This document shows, piece by piece, positions 8,426 through 16,799 of a stretch of DNA of 64,000 nucleotides (position 1 is its first letter; each line of letters begins with the position of its first letter). The notes beneath the pieces were generated by a model. The model saw only the letters and a program-made list of their open reading frames with translations, ran no database searches and had not been told where the DNA came from. A program made the position numbers and the translations under genes. This stretch comes from Myxococcales bacterium (lineage in GTDB: Bacteria; Myxococcota_A; Polyangia; Polyangiales; Ga0077539): NCBI GenBank assembly GCA_013298625.1, contig JAAFIF010000010.1, positions 1-64,000 of the forward strand, in the 5' to 3' direction.

Positions 8426-10144
8426 ATGAGCAATCGATTCGATGACGAAGAGAAGTACGACGCGAAGGCACTGCCGCTCTTGCGCAGGCGCGATCTGCTC
8501 AAGGCGACGCTGATCGGCGGCGCGGCGTCGGGGCTGGTGGCCCTGCCGTTTATGCACCGCGCGATGGCGCAGCGGCGGCCAGACGCCCCGGCCAAGCGCG
8601 TGCTGATCATCTACTTCGGCGGCGGCGTGCGCTCGAGCGTGGCCTTTCACGCGAGCCCCAACGCGAAGAAGTACAACCCGTGGGGCGTGATCGAGGGCAC
8701 GGGGACGCCCTTTTCGCTGGGCAAATTGCTGGACGATTTTATCCCAACGGCGCCCATCGTGAACCCAGAGCAGCCGCTGCCCAACTCACTTTACACGCTG
8801 TCAATGATGGGCGGCTGGCGCGGCACGATCGTCCCGCGGCTGCGCGAAGTGGCCAACCGCTTCTCGGTCGTCGGCACGTGGAACCCCGCGCGCGGCGACC
8901 ACTACCGCGGCGCGACCGAAGAGCCCACGGGCTCGCCCTCGGGCCTCGAAGCGGGCCTGCTCTCGCGCTTGGGGACCGCGGTGGACGCGGCGGGAGGCAT
9001 TCCGCTGCCCGTCGACAACACGCCGACCATCGTCGATGGCAGCGTGGTCGAGCCCGACGCCTCGGTCGCTCCTGCGCCGGACGGCGGGACGGACCCGGAC
9101 GGCGGAGCGCCGGACGCAGGCGCGCAGCCGCGCGTCGATCCGCGCGATCAGATCCCGGCGTTTCACGTGAACCCCGGCGCGATGTTCGGCCACACCAACG
9201 ACGCCACGGCGCGGTTCGCGCCCGTCCCGCTCTTCGGCGTCGACGGGCTTCCAGGGCGCACCAACATCGACGGCGACGACTTCGAAGCGGTGGGCCGCGA
9301 CTGGGCCCGCGACCCTGCGATGCGCGCGCGCCTCGATCAGCGCCGGGCCCGCGCTCGCGTGGGCTGGGGCCGCGGGGTGGTCGAGCAGTACGCAGCAGAC
9401 CGCGAGGCGCGCCGCCGCGTGGGCGAGCGATTGACGGCCAACTGGATCGACGTGCGCGACAACGACAACGAAGCGCGCGGCGCGGTCATGACCGACAGCG
9501 GGCTCGCGCCGCTCACCAACGGAATGCTCCACGAGCTCTTCTCGCTGGCGCTCGGCCCGGACCCGGACGGCGCCATGCCGGGGCCCTATCAGAATCCCCG
9601 CGAGAGCGGCTTCTACCGCTCGGCGATGGACTTCGCGCTGGCCGTGCGGCTGTTGCAGCTCGGCTCTCCGTCGATCGTCGTCGAGATGGGCGGCTTCGAC
9701 ACGCACTCGGGCGAGCGCCGCGACGCGCCTGCGCGCTTTCGCTTCATCGGCCGCATCTGGTCCACGCTTCAGTGGCTGCTCTCGCGGATGCCCGAGCCCG
9801 GCGAGCCCGGCAAGACCATGCTCGACCGCACGCTGGTCCTCACCATGTCCGAGATGAGCCGAGACCCCGGAACAGAAGCGACGGGGTTCAATAACGGCGA
9901 GGGCTCGGACCACGGCTCCGACGCGAGCACGTACTACCTCGCGCACGGGATCATGGGTGGCGGCGTGGTGCCCGGCCGCCTCGTGGGCTCGACCTCGACG
10001 ACGTCGTACATCCCGCCGACGTCCGAGCGAATCTCGCTGCGACGCCTGCAGGCCACGACGCTGTGGGCGATGGGGCTCGAGCACGACAACCCCGAGTGGG
10101 GCTTTCCGGACGTCGCGCCGATCACGCAACTGTTCTCGCAGTGA
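8426..10144 (+). CDS. Tat-exported DUF1501-type protein
   Basis: A 572-residue protein. The N-terminus has a twin-arginine signal (LLRRRDLLKATLIGG). DUF1501 hallmarks follow: LIIYFGGGVRSS near residue 55 and VEMGGFDTHSGERRDAPARF near 410-440, then MLDRTLVLTMSEMSRDPGT and SDHGSDASTYYLAHGIMGGG. DUF1501 proteins belong to the alkaline-phosphatase/sulfatase-like fold and typically accompany DUF1549/DUF1553 proteins. An Asp/Gly/Pro-rich low-complexity stretch sits at about residues 210-240. A good ribosome-binding site (ttggag) precedes the ATG at 8426. Tat export implies folding, perhaps with a cofactor, before export. It is the middle gene of the 6580-11714 set. Confidence 0.8.
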   Translation: MSNRFDDEEKYDAKALPLLRRRDLLKATLIGGAASGLVALPFMHRAMAQRRPDAPAKRVLIIYFGGGVRSSVAFHASPNAKKYNPWGVIEGTGTPFSLGKLLDDFIPTAPIVNPEQPLPNSLYTLSMMGGWRGTIVPRLREVANRFSVVGTWNPARGDHYRGATEEPTGSPSGLEAGLLSRLGTAVDAAGGIPLPVDNTPTIVDGSVVEPDASVAPAPDGGTDPDGGAPDAGAQPRVDPRDQIPAFHVNPGAMFGHTNDATARFAPVPLFGVDGLPGRTNIDGDDFEAVGRDWARDPAMRARLDQRRARARVGWGRGVVEQYAADREARRRVGERLTANWIDVRDNDNEARGAVMTDSGLAPLTNGMLHELFSLALGPDPDGAMPGPYQNPRESGFYRSAMDFALAVRLLQLGSPSIVVEMGGFDTHSGERRDAPARFRFIGRIWSTLQWLLSRMPEPGEPGKTMLDRTLVLTMSEMSRDPGTEATGFNNGEGSDHGSDASTYYLAHGIMGGGVVPGRLVGSTSTTSYIPPTSERISLRRLQATTLWAMGLEHDNPEWGFPDVAPITQLFSQ

Positions 10145-10157
10145 GCCAAGAGCACGC

Positions 10158-11714
10158 ATGCGCCGCACTTCGACCGATGCTTTCGTCTTGAAAACGTGTG
10201 CGTTCATCGCGCTGGCGCTCACCGCCGTCGGCGGGGCGTGCACGACGCCGCCGCCCGTGCGGATGAACCCGGTGATCCCGACGCCCCCCGAGCGCGACCG
10301 CGAGACCGCGGCGATGTACCCGACGCTCACCGAGCTCTACCAGGGCGCGCAGGGCATCTACCGCGGCTGCGGCCCCAACGGAAACGTCTGTCACAACGCC
10401 AGGCAGTACCCCAACCTCAACTCCCTCGGCGCGATCACGCTCTCGATCAACCAGCCCTGCAACCAGCTGCAAGACGACCCGTCGCGCATGGACGACTGGT
10501 GCGAGCGCCAGGGCGACACCGTGCGCATCGGCAATCAGCGCATCGAGCTCGGGTACATCCAGCGCCTCTCGGACGCGACCGAGACCATGGGCTCGCGGTG
10601 GCTCATCGCCATACAGGGCGAGCTGCCGATGCTCGGAGAAAACACAGGGATCTCGATCATCCGCGTGCGCGAGGGGCGCAGCGACGACTACCTCATCGGC
10701 TTCGACCGCGAGCACTTGAGCACGGACCCCATGCGTCCCGGCGCGCTCATCGCCCAGGTCGACCTCGACGAAGAGTACAAAGAGCGCATCCTCGCCCGCG
10801 CGGGCATCCCCGCCGAGAGCAACGCGATTCAGTTCGGCGACCCCAACCGCAACGGCGTGTACGGCAGGGCGCTCGGCAACGCGCTGATCGTCCCGGGGCA
10901 CCCCGAGCGCAGCTATCTCATTCGACGCTTGATCGACCCGACCGCGGGCCCCCTCATGCCGCTCGCGAACTGCTGCTTCTGGAGCAAGCCTTCGCTGCGC
11001 GCCATGTGGTGTTGGATCGCGGGGCTGCGGCCCGATGGCTCCAACGCGATGGCGCCCATCGACTACGCGATGTGCCCCGACGGCCCGGTCGAGAGCGTGC
11101 AGTACCCCACGCCCGGCCCGATGTGCGAGAGCGCGGGGCTCTGTCCCGTGCGCGCCACCAACGCGATCCCCGACGAGGCGACGTGGGCCAACGTGTACAA
11201 CAACGTGCTCGTCACGCGATGCGGCGGCAGCGGCTGTCACCGCGGCGGGGACACCGCGGGCAACCTCGACCTCGGCTCCGAAGACGCCGCGTACAACCAG
11301 ATCGTGCGCGCCATGCCCGCGCGAATCACCGCAGGAAACGCGGCCACGAGCCCCTTCTACCAGCGCCTCACGCAGCCCTGCGCCATGGCCGCCTCGTGCC
11401 GTCGCATGCCCCTCGGGCAGCCCTCGCTCCCGGCCAACGAGCTCAGCGTCGTCGCGCGCTGGATCGAAGGCGGCGCGCGCCGCGACGGAATGCTCACGCC
11501 CGACGTCATGATCCCCGACGCGATGATCGCCCCCGAAGCCGGCCCCGACGTGGTGACCGACACCGGCGTCCCCACGGACGCACGCGAGACGGACACGGGC
11601 GTCATCATCGACACCGGCGTCATCGTCGATACGGGCGTCGCGATGGACAGCGGCGTCGGCATGGACGCCAGCGCAGCAGACGCTGCTGGGTCGATGGACG
11701 CAGCCGGCGAGTGA
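10158..11714 (+). CDS. Lipoprotein with atypical heme-like CH motifs
   Basis: A 518-residue lipoprotein: signal peptide ending TAVGGAC, then a Pro-rich linker. Two Cys-His motifs look like c-type heme sites with longer spacing: CGPNGNVCH at about residues 72-80 (C-x6-CH) and CGGSGCH at about 355 (C-x4-CH). A third, PCAMAASCRRMPLGQP, keeps the Cys pair and the downstream methionine but has Arg where His is expected. The arrangement around each (NLDLGSEDAAYNQIVRAMP, then RRMPLGQPSLPANELSVVARW) resembles planctomycete-type cytochrome c domains. The last 60 residues are a repeated Asp/Thr/Val/Gly tail (VDTGV units). Whether heme is bound is unproven. It is the third gene of the DUF1549/DUF1501 set and the likely electron carrier or scaffold. 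Confidence 0.7.
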   Translation: MRRTSTDAFVLKTCAFIALALTAVGGACTTPPPVRMNPVIPTPPERDRETAAMYPTLTELYQGAQGIYRGCGPNGNVCHNARQYPNLNSLGAITLSINQPCNQLQDDPSRMDDWCERQGDTVRIGNQRIELGYIQRLSDATETMGSRWLIAIQGELPMLGENTGISIIRVREGRSDDYLIGFDREHLSTDPMRPGALIAQVDLDEEYKERILARAGIPAESNAIQFGDPNRNGVYGRALGNALIVPGHPERSYLIRRLIDPTAGPLMPLANCCFWSKPSLRAMWCWIAGLRPDGSNAMAPIDYAMCPDGPVESVQYPTPGPMCESAGLCPVRATNAIPDEATWANVYNNVLVTRCGGSGCHRGGDTAGNLDLGSEDAAYNQIVRAMPARITAGNAATSPFYQRLTQPCAMAASCRRMPLGQPSLPANELSVVARWIEGGARRDGMLTPDVMIPDAMIAPEAGPDVVTDTGVPTDARETDTGVIIDTGVIVDTGVAMDSGVGMDASAADAAGSMDAAGE

Positions 11715-11723
11715 GCGCCGCGC

Positions 11724-12842
11724 TCAGCTGACCGTGCGCTGCACGAAGTAGCGCTGCGTGTCGTAGTCGCGCGCGACGTCCACGCAGCACGGCGCGACGA
11801 GCGCGTCGGCGATGGGGACGCGCGTGACCCTACCGTGCGGGAGCGTCCCGCGCGCGGCCGTCATCATCCCCCACGCGCGATCGACGCACGCGTCGAGCGC
11901 CGCCGAGGCGAGCCTGTGCGCCATCACCCGGTCGAGCGCTGTCGGAGCGCCGCCGCGCAGCGGGTGACCGAGCGCGACGGCCCGCGCGTCGACGTCGGTG
12001 TCCGCCCGCAGCCGCTCGGCCAAGAGCGCGCCCACGCCGCCGAGCCGCGCCGCGCCGTACTCGTCGGGCTCGGCATCCACGAGGACCTCTTGCATCCCCT
12101 CGGGGCGAGCGCCCTCGGACACGACGATGGTCGCGTAGCGCGGAGTTCGTTCTCCCCTGGGATTTTCGGGACGAAGTCGCGCGTCGAGCTGCCGGTACAC
12201 CTGCTCGAGCGAGAAGGGATGCTCGGGGATCAAGATCATCTGCGCCCCGCCGGCGAGCCCGCCCCACAGCGCGAGGTGCCCCGCTCGACGCCCGACGACC
12301 TCGACCACCTGCACCCATTTGCGCGAGCCCGCAGAGGTGCGCGAGCCCGCGACGACATCGCTGCACGTGCGCAGCGCCGAGTCGAAGCCGATCGCGTAGT
12401 CCGTGAGGCCGAGCTCGAGGTCAACGCTCTTGGGGATGCCCACGATGGGCGCGCCCAGCGCGACGAGCTTGCTGACCGCCGCGAGCGTGTCCCTGCCGCC
12501 GACGACGGCGAGCGCGTCGAGGCCGAGCCGCGCGATGTTGCGCAGGATCTCAGCGCTCACATCGACCCGCTTTTCTCCACGCAAAACGCGGATCGGGTTG
12601 GTGCGCGTGCACCCGAGGTTCGAGCCCGCCTCGCGGTCCCACAGCCGCACGCGGTGCCGCTCGAGCGCGAGCGTGTCGGGCAGCTCGTCGCCGATGAGCC
12701 CCTCCCAGCCGTCGTACACGCCCACGACCGAGCACGCGCGCTCGAGGCCACGGTAGACGAAGGCCTTGAGGGCGGCGTTCATGCCGGGCGCGTCGCCTCC
12801 CCCGGTGAGGATCCCGAACCGCGGCGCGCGCACGACGGTCAC
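11724..12842 (-). CDS. 6-phosphofructokinase family protein with altered active site
   Basis: A 372-residue protein of full PFK length. The nucleotide-binding start GILTGGGDAPGMNAALKAF is normal, as are GCTRTNP and VVEVVGRRAGHLAL. Two motifs differ from well-known enzymes. Where ATP-PFKs have GGDGS and PPi or group III enzymes have GGEDT, this has GGRDT. Where PKTIDND normally holds the catalytic aspartates, this has PKSVDLE: the first Asp is kept and the second is Glu. It may be a PPi-dependent or degenerate relative. It is preceded on the same strand, four bases away, by the AgmX-like gene, so the two are probably co-transcribed. The start codon is ATG at 12842. Confidence 0.8.
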   Translation of the reverse strand: MTVVRAPRFGILTGGGDAPGMNAALKAFVYRGLERACSVVGVYDGWEGLIGDELPDTLALERHRVRLWDREAGSNLGCTRTNPIRVLRGEKRVDVSAEILRNIARLGLDALAVVGGRDTLAAVSKLVALGAPIVGIPKSVDLELGLTDYAIGFDSALRTCSDVVAGSRTSAGSRKWVQVVEVVGRRAGHLALWGGLAGGAQMILIPEHPFSLEQVYRQLDARLRPENPRGERTPRYATIVVSEGARPEGMQEVLVDAEPDEYGAARLGGVGALLAERLRADTDVDARAVALGHPLRGGAPTALDRVMAHRLASAALDACVDRAWGMMTAARGTLPHGRVTRVPIADALVAPCCVDVARDYDTQRYFVQRTVS

Positions 12843-12846
12843 GCGA

Positions 12847-13437
12847 TCAGCGGCGGCCCGGACGAGCGGGGGGCGTCGGAGCGATCTCGATCGCCTGATC
12901 GATCTGCGTCGAGGGCGCGCCGCGCGGGTTGGCCCAGGTGAAGCTGCCGAGCGCGTTTTGCACGCAGCGCTCGAAGGACGTGTTGCGGTGCGGCGTGAAG
13001 TGCACGCGGTCGACGATGCCCGTGCCGCCCGCGATCACTTCGAGGTGGATCTCGATGCGCCCCTGCGCCTGCGGCGCGACCGCGAGCAAGCGCTTGTAGC
13101 AGTCGAGCAACGGGGCCTTCTGGCGGTTGAACACGCGCTGGATCGCCGGGGCAGTGAGCCCCGCGGACACGCGCGGCGCGGTCACGTTGAAGTACGGCGC
13201 AGGGCCCGTGTACGCCGCAGGATCCGCGGCGATCTCGACCTGGTGGCGGTTGGCAGGAGCAGCACCAGCATCAGCGGTCGAGGGCGCGCCAGCGTCTGGG
13301 CGGCGCGCGCCAGCGTCGGGAGCGCTCTGAGCGGACGCCACACCAGCGAGCCCGAGCGCGAGCGCGAGCGATGCGGCGAGCGGGACGAAGAGCGTAGACG
13401 AGCGTTGATTCGAGCGATGATTGCGAGCGTGTTGCAT
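12847..13437 (-). CDS. Exported AgmX/PglI C-terminal domain protein
   Basis: A 196-residue protein with a signal peptide (LFVPLAASLALALGLAG, cleaved near ASAQ). An Asp/Ala/Gly-rich spacer follows, then a domain of about 100 residues with the AgmX/PglI pattern: VFNRQKAPLLDCYKRLL, GRIEIHLEVIAGGTGIVDRV and SFERCVQNALGSFTW. The two Cys residues and the tryptophan near the end are typical. These domains resemble TonB C-terminal modules and occur in myxobacterial gliding and envelope proteins. It is the first gene of a unit with the PFK-family gene. The start at 13437 has GAGGA upstream at suitable spacing. Confidence 0.75.
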   Translation of the reverse strand: MQHARNHRSNQRSSTLFVPLAASLALALGLAGVASAQSAPDAGARRPDAGAPSTADAGAAPANRHQVEIAADPAAYTGPAPYFNVTAPRVSAGLTAPAIQRVFNRQKAPLLDCYKRLLAVAPQAQGRIEIHLEVIAGGTGIVDRVHFTPHRNTSFERCVQNALGSFTWANPRGAPSTQIDQAIEIAPTPPARPGRR

Positions 13438-13758
13438 CTCTAGAGAGTCCTCGATGGTGAAGCGCGGGAAGCGCAGCGAGCAACAGTACCCCACGCAAAC
13501 TCGTTGTGTAGACCATTCGTTGCGCCGTGCGCGCAGCGAGGCGTTGAACGACCGCCGAGCGCAGAGCATTCAACGCGAGCGCGACGAGCCGCAGGCGATG
13601 TGCCGAAACGAGCGCACGTGGAGCCGTCCCGCGCACGAGGCACTGTAGGGCGTCACCTCGCCGCCGAGCGACGCATAGCCCCTCGACGAGCGAGAGCACT
13701 CGGCGGTACACACGGCGCGCGCTGCTACACAGCCGTCGTTTGAAGGAGTGAAGGTTTC
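13438..13758. other. Divergent intergenic region
   Basis: The 321 bases between the AgmX-like gene (minus) and rocD (plus) hold no gene I can support and must carry both promoters. Candidate ribosome-binding sites are visible at each end (gaggac before the minus-strand start, gaagg before rocD). No repeat or riboswitch fold was recognised. Confidence 0.6.
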
Positions 13759-15003
13759 ATGGCGAGCACAAGAGAAGTCATCGAGAAGGCCAAGACGTTC
13801 GGTTCGCACAACTACGCTCCGTTCGACCTGGTGCTCACCCGCGGCGAAGGCGCGCACGTGTGGGACCCCGAGGGCCGCGAGTACCTCGACCTGCTCGGCG
13901 GATACTCGGCGCTCAACCACGGCCACCATCACCCGAAGATCATCGCGGCGGCGCACGCGCAGCTCGACAAGGTCGCCGTCGTCGCGCGCTGCTTTCTCAA
14001 CGAGCCCCTCGCCGAGCTCGCCGAGCGGCTCGTAGCGCTGACGGGCCTCGACCGCGTGATGCCGATGAACAGCGGCGCCGAGGCGGTCGAGAGCGCCATC
14101 AAGGTCGTGCGCGCCTGGGGCGTTCGCGTGAAGGGCCTGGCCCCGCACAAGGCCCAGATCATCGTGTGCGACAACAACTTTCACGGGCGAACGACCACAG
14201 TGGTCTCGTTTTCGAGCGAGCCGTACTACCGCGAGCAGTTCGGGCCGCTGACCCCTGGATTCGTGCACATTCCGTTCGGCGACGCCGAGGCGCTCGAGAA
14301 CGCCATCAACGAGAACACCGTGGCCTTTCTCGCCGAGCCCATCCAGGGAGAGGGCGGGATCGTGGTTCCTCCGCCGGGGTGGATGGCGCAGGTGCGCGAG
14401 ATCTGCACGCGCAAGAACATCGCGCTCATCTGGGACGAAGTGCAGACCGGCCTCGGACGCACGGGCAAGATGTTCGCGTGGCAGCACGAGGACGCCAAGC
14501 CCGACCTCATGACCCTCGGCAAGGCCCTCGGCGGCGGCGTGATGCCCGTCTCGGCCTGCGTCGGCAAGCGCGAGTTCATGGACGCGATTCACCCCGGTGA
14601 GCACGGCAGCACCTTCGGCGGCTCTCCCTTCGGGATGACCATCGCCAAGACCGCCCTCGACGTGCTCGTGGACGAGAAGCTCTCCGAGCGCGCCGCCGAG
14701 CTCGGCCCCAAGGCCATGCAGCGCATCCGCGACGCCAAGCTCCCCGGCGTCAAAGACGTCCGCGGCAAGGGAATGCTCATCGGCATCGAGCTTCACCCCG
14801 CCATGGGCGGCGCCCACAAGCTCTGCGAAATGCTCATCGCCAACGGCGTCCTCACCAAAGAGACCCGCAAGCACGTGCTTCGCCTCGCGCCCCCGCTGGT
14901 CATCTCTGAAGCCGACCTGATGAAGGGCGTCGACATCGCGATCGAGACGATCAAGCAGATGTACGTTCAGGCCGACCACGCCGAGTTCGCTGCGCACCCG
15001 TAG
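13759..15003 (+). CDS. rocD: Ornithine aminotransferase (class III)
   Basis: A 414-residue PLP enzyme that converts ornithine and 2-oxoglutarate to glutamate semialdehyde and glutamate, in arginine and proline metabolism. Visible class III features include MNSGAEAVESAIK (phosphate-binding loop), NFHGRTTT, AEPIQGEGGIVVP, WDEVQTGLGRTGK (the DEVQ motif), and LMTLGKALGGG, where the Lys forms the Schiff base. HGSTFGGSPFG near residue 290 is typical of ornithine aminotransferase. Length matches the family. An acetylornithine aminotransferase role is possible but less likely given FGSHNYAPFDLVLTRGEG at the N-terminus, which resembles RocD. The ribosome-binding site gaagg is five to six bases before the ATG. 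It is transcribed alone and ends at a palindromic element. Confidence 0.85.
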   Translation: MASTREVIEKAKTFGSHNYAPFDLVLTRGEGAHVWDPEGREYLDLLGGYSALNHGHHHPKIIAAAHAQLDKVAVVARCFLNEPLAELAERLVALTGLDRVMPMNSGAEAVESAIKVVRAWGVRVKGLAPHKAQIIVCDNNFHGRTTTVVSFSSEPYYREQFGPLTPGFVHIPFGDAEALENAINENTVAFLAEPIQGEGGIVVPPPGWMAQVREICTRKNIALIWDEVQTGLGRTGKMFAWQHEDAKPDLMTLGKALGGGVMPVSACVGKREFMDAIHPGEHGSTFGGSPFGMTIAKTALDVLVDEKLSERAAELGPKAMQRIRDAKLPGVKDVRGKGMLIGIELHPAMGGAHKLCEMLIANGVLTKETRKHVLRLAPPLVISEADLMKGVDIAIETIKQMYVQADHAEFAAHP

Positions 15004-15008
15004 GCGGG

Positions 15009-15225
15009 GTGTGATTGCACATCGTGCGGGCGACGAACGAGCGAACGCCCCAATGAACCGCGGTGTTCGCCACGGCGGGTTGTTAAACCCGCCGCTAGCG
15101 ACGCGAGAACGAGAGCCCGATGAGGCACCTCTTCGCGCCACGGCGGGTTGACAAACCCGCCGTGGAGAAAACCACGTTTCACTGGGGCGTTCGCTCGCTG
15201 CCCCGCACGATCTGCAATCACACTC
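15009..15225. repeat. Nested palindromic element between convergent genes
   Basis: The whole stretch is an imperfect palindrome. Outer arms of about 42 bases (15009-15052 and 15183-15225) match with one substitution near the tip and a small indel (gtgtgattgca and cgagcgaacgcccca shared). Each half contains a strong hairpin: 15073-15094 (9-bp stem cggcgggtt) and 15138-15165 (12-bp stem ccacggcgggtt), each with a four-base loop. No T-run follows either stem. The layout suggests a miniature inverted-repeat element or a REP-type sequence; it may also stop transcription from both flanking genes. The classification is inference; the symmetry is seen. Confidence 0.85.
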
Positions 15226-15239
15226 CCTGAGCGCGGCCG

Positions 15240-15872
15240 TCAGCGTCGGCGCGCGAGGCGAACGCGATACGACCAGCGTAGCGAGAGCGGGCGCAGGTCG
15301 CTGACGTTGAATCGCACGCGCGAGAGCGACCGCTGCACGCAGGCTTGCACCGAGCGGAGCGCGCCGTTGTTGCTCGCGCGACGAGGCTGGACCGCAACCG
15401 TCATCGGCACATCCGCGGCTGGGTTGGTGTTCACGCGCACATCGAGCATGGTGTTGTCCGCGAGCATCGCGGGCTCGGCGTCGAGGCAGCGCAGCACGTC
15501 GGCGCGCGTCTGCGAGATCGACGGGACCACCGTCGAGCGCGTCGCCGCGGGCGTCACGACCAGGGCGCCGACTTCGACCGTGTATCGGCTCGGCGGAGGT
15601 GGAGTGCCGATCGAGGTGCCCGGCATCCCCGGCGCAGGCGCGCCGTAGGCCGAGGTCATGCGCGACTGCGCCGAGCGCTGCGACGGGGAGATTCGCTCGG
15701 CGGACGACTCGAGGGGCGCGAGCGCCACGAGCGCCGCGATCACCACGGCGGCGGGGCGAACGAAGCTGCTCGCGGCGGCGTCGCGCTCACAAAACGGGCA
15801 CCCTTTGACGCTGTCACGAACGTGCCGCGCGCACTGCGCGCACTGAACCCACTGCACATCGACGTCGCTCAT
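15240..15872 (-). CDS. Zinc-ribbon membrane protein with AgmX-like C-terminus
   Basis: A 210-residue protein. Residues 7-30 contain CAQC and CPFC, a zinc ribbon. A single transmembrane segment (VVIAALVALAPL) lies at about residues 42-58. The C-terminal 110 residues carry the paired Cys pattern seen in AgmX/PglI-type domains (DVLRCLDAEPAM and RSVQACVQRSLSRVRF). This suggests an inner-membrane protein with the zinc ribbon in the cytoplasm and the AgmX-like domain outside. The start is ATG at 15872; a GTG three bases earlier is equally possible. It follows the Nudix gene on the same strand by 42 bases. Function is unknown. Confidence 0.65.
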   Translation of the reverse strand: MSDVDVQWVQCAQCARHVRDSVKGCPFCERDAAASSFVRPAAVVIAALVALAPLESSAERISPSQRSAQSRMTSAYGAPAPGMPGTSIGTPPPPSRYTVEVGALVVTPAATRSTVVPSISQTRADVLRCLDAEPAMLADNTMLDVRVNTNPAADVPMTVAVQPRRASNNGALRSVQACVQRSLSRVRFNVSDLRPLSLRWSYRVRLARRR

Positions 15873-15914
15873 CACGCTGCGCTCCCTCTGCGATGGACCC
15901 TGGCACTGACTCGA

Positions 15915-16463
15915 TCAGAGCGTCGTGTATTCATGCGGGCCGTCGATGCCCCGCGCGGCGAAGAACCTCCGCGCCGCCTCGGCGTGCAGCGGAAACGCGA
16001 ACACCTCGTCGAGCGCCGCGGGACCGAAGATCAGCCCCCGCTCGCTGGTCTCGTTGGTCAGCGAAAACGCAGGCAGATCCTCGCTGCGCAGCGGCGCGGA
16101 CTGCGAGAACAACAGCACTCGATTGGGCCTCGGCTCGGTGCTCGTAAACCAGAACGGAACCAGCGTCGCAGCGTCCACCACCACGTCGGTCTCTTCGCGC
16201 ACCTCGCGCGCCCCTCCCTGTTGCCACGTCTCGTGCTCTTCGAGAAAGCCGCCGACGAGCGCGAGCAGTCCTTTGCGCGGCTCGATCGCGCGGCGCACCA
16301 CGAGCAAACCCACGCGACCACGGTGCTCGACGGGGACGAGCACGACGGACACGGGGATGGGGTTGGCCCACACTTGCAGGCCGCACTGTGGGCACTCGCG
16401 TGGGTAGCGAGCGGTGTTGGTGAAGGCGGTTCCGCACGAGTGGCAGTGAGCGTCGCGAGCCAT
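15915..16463 (-). CDS. Nudix hydrolase with N-terminal zinc ribbon
   Basis: A 182-residue protein. The first 30 residues hold two Cys pairs (CHSC and CPQC), a zinc ribbon as in some NADH-pyrophosphatase-like and COG1051-type proteins. The Nudix box is GGFLEEHETWQQGGAREVREETDV split as G-x5-E-x7-REVREET; the usual final Gly is Asp here. WANPIPVSVVLVPVEH before the box resembles the family start. The substrate is probably a nucleotide diphosphate derivative but cannot be assigned. The start at 16463 (MARDAHCHSC) fits the zinc ribbon; longer frames upstream are antisense to other genes. It diverges from the DUF350-type gene across 105 bases. Confidence 0.8.
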   Translation of the reverse strand: MARDAHCHSCGTAFTNTARYPRECPQCGLQVWANPIPVSVVLVPVEHRGRVGLLVVRRAIEPRKGLLALVGGFLEEHETWQQGGAREVREETDVVVDAATLVPFWFTSTEPRPNRVLLFSQSAPLRSEDLPAFSLTNETSERGLIFGPAALDEVFAFPLHAEAARRFFAARGIDGPHEYTTL

Positions 16464-16568
16464 GGATGAGGGCGATGACGGTATCACCCGCGGTCGCTGC
16501 GCGAGCGGTGTCAGAGCGGATCGGACACGGGCGCTCTGTTTCGTGGTACACCACCGCACGCTTCGCTG

Positions 16569-16796
16569 ATGCTGACGACCCTCTCGCAAACGCTCTCGAA
16601 CGCCGGTCGCGTCGCCGCGAGCGGGACGCTCGGCCTCCTGGTGTTCGGCTTGTTCGTGTCGCTCATGGCGCGCAGCGCGCCGACGGCGCTGACGCAGCAG
16701 ATTTCGCGGGAGCGAAACGAGGCCACCGCGGTGATTTTCGCTGGGTTTTCGCTGGGGATCGCCGTGATCATCGCGGCCACCCTCCGGGGAGCGTGA
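16569..16796 (+). CDS. Half-length DUF350-like membrane protein
   Basis: A 75-residue protein with two hydrophobic segments (GTLGLLVFGLFVSLMA and AVIFAGFSLGIAVIIAA) separated by a charged loop. The second part, RERNEATAVIFAGFSLGI, resembles DUF350, where an Asn/Ala/Gly pattern of this sort is conserved. DUF350 proteins are normally about 130 residues with four segments; this has only one repeat. The stop is three bases before the DUF4178 gene, so the genes are almost certainly co-transcribed. DUF350 proteins are known to sit beside DUF4178 and spermidine-synthase-like genes in PspA/YjfIJKL-type envelope-stress loci, which supports the assignment. Confidence 0.65.
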   Translation: MLTTLSQTLSNAGRVAASGTLGLLVFGLFVSLMARSAPTALTQQISRERNEATAVIFAGFSLGIAVIIAATLRGA

Positions 16797-16799
16797 CCA

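Noticed and set aside
13438..13758. Small gene in the intergenic region before rocD
   Set aside because: The short frames here lack a start context and family features and overlap in both strands.
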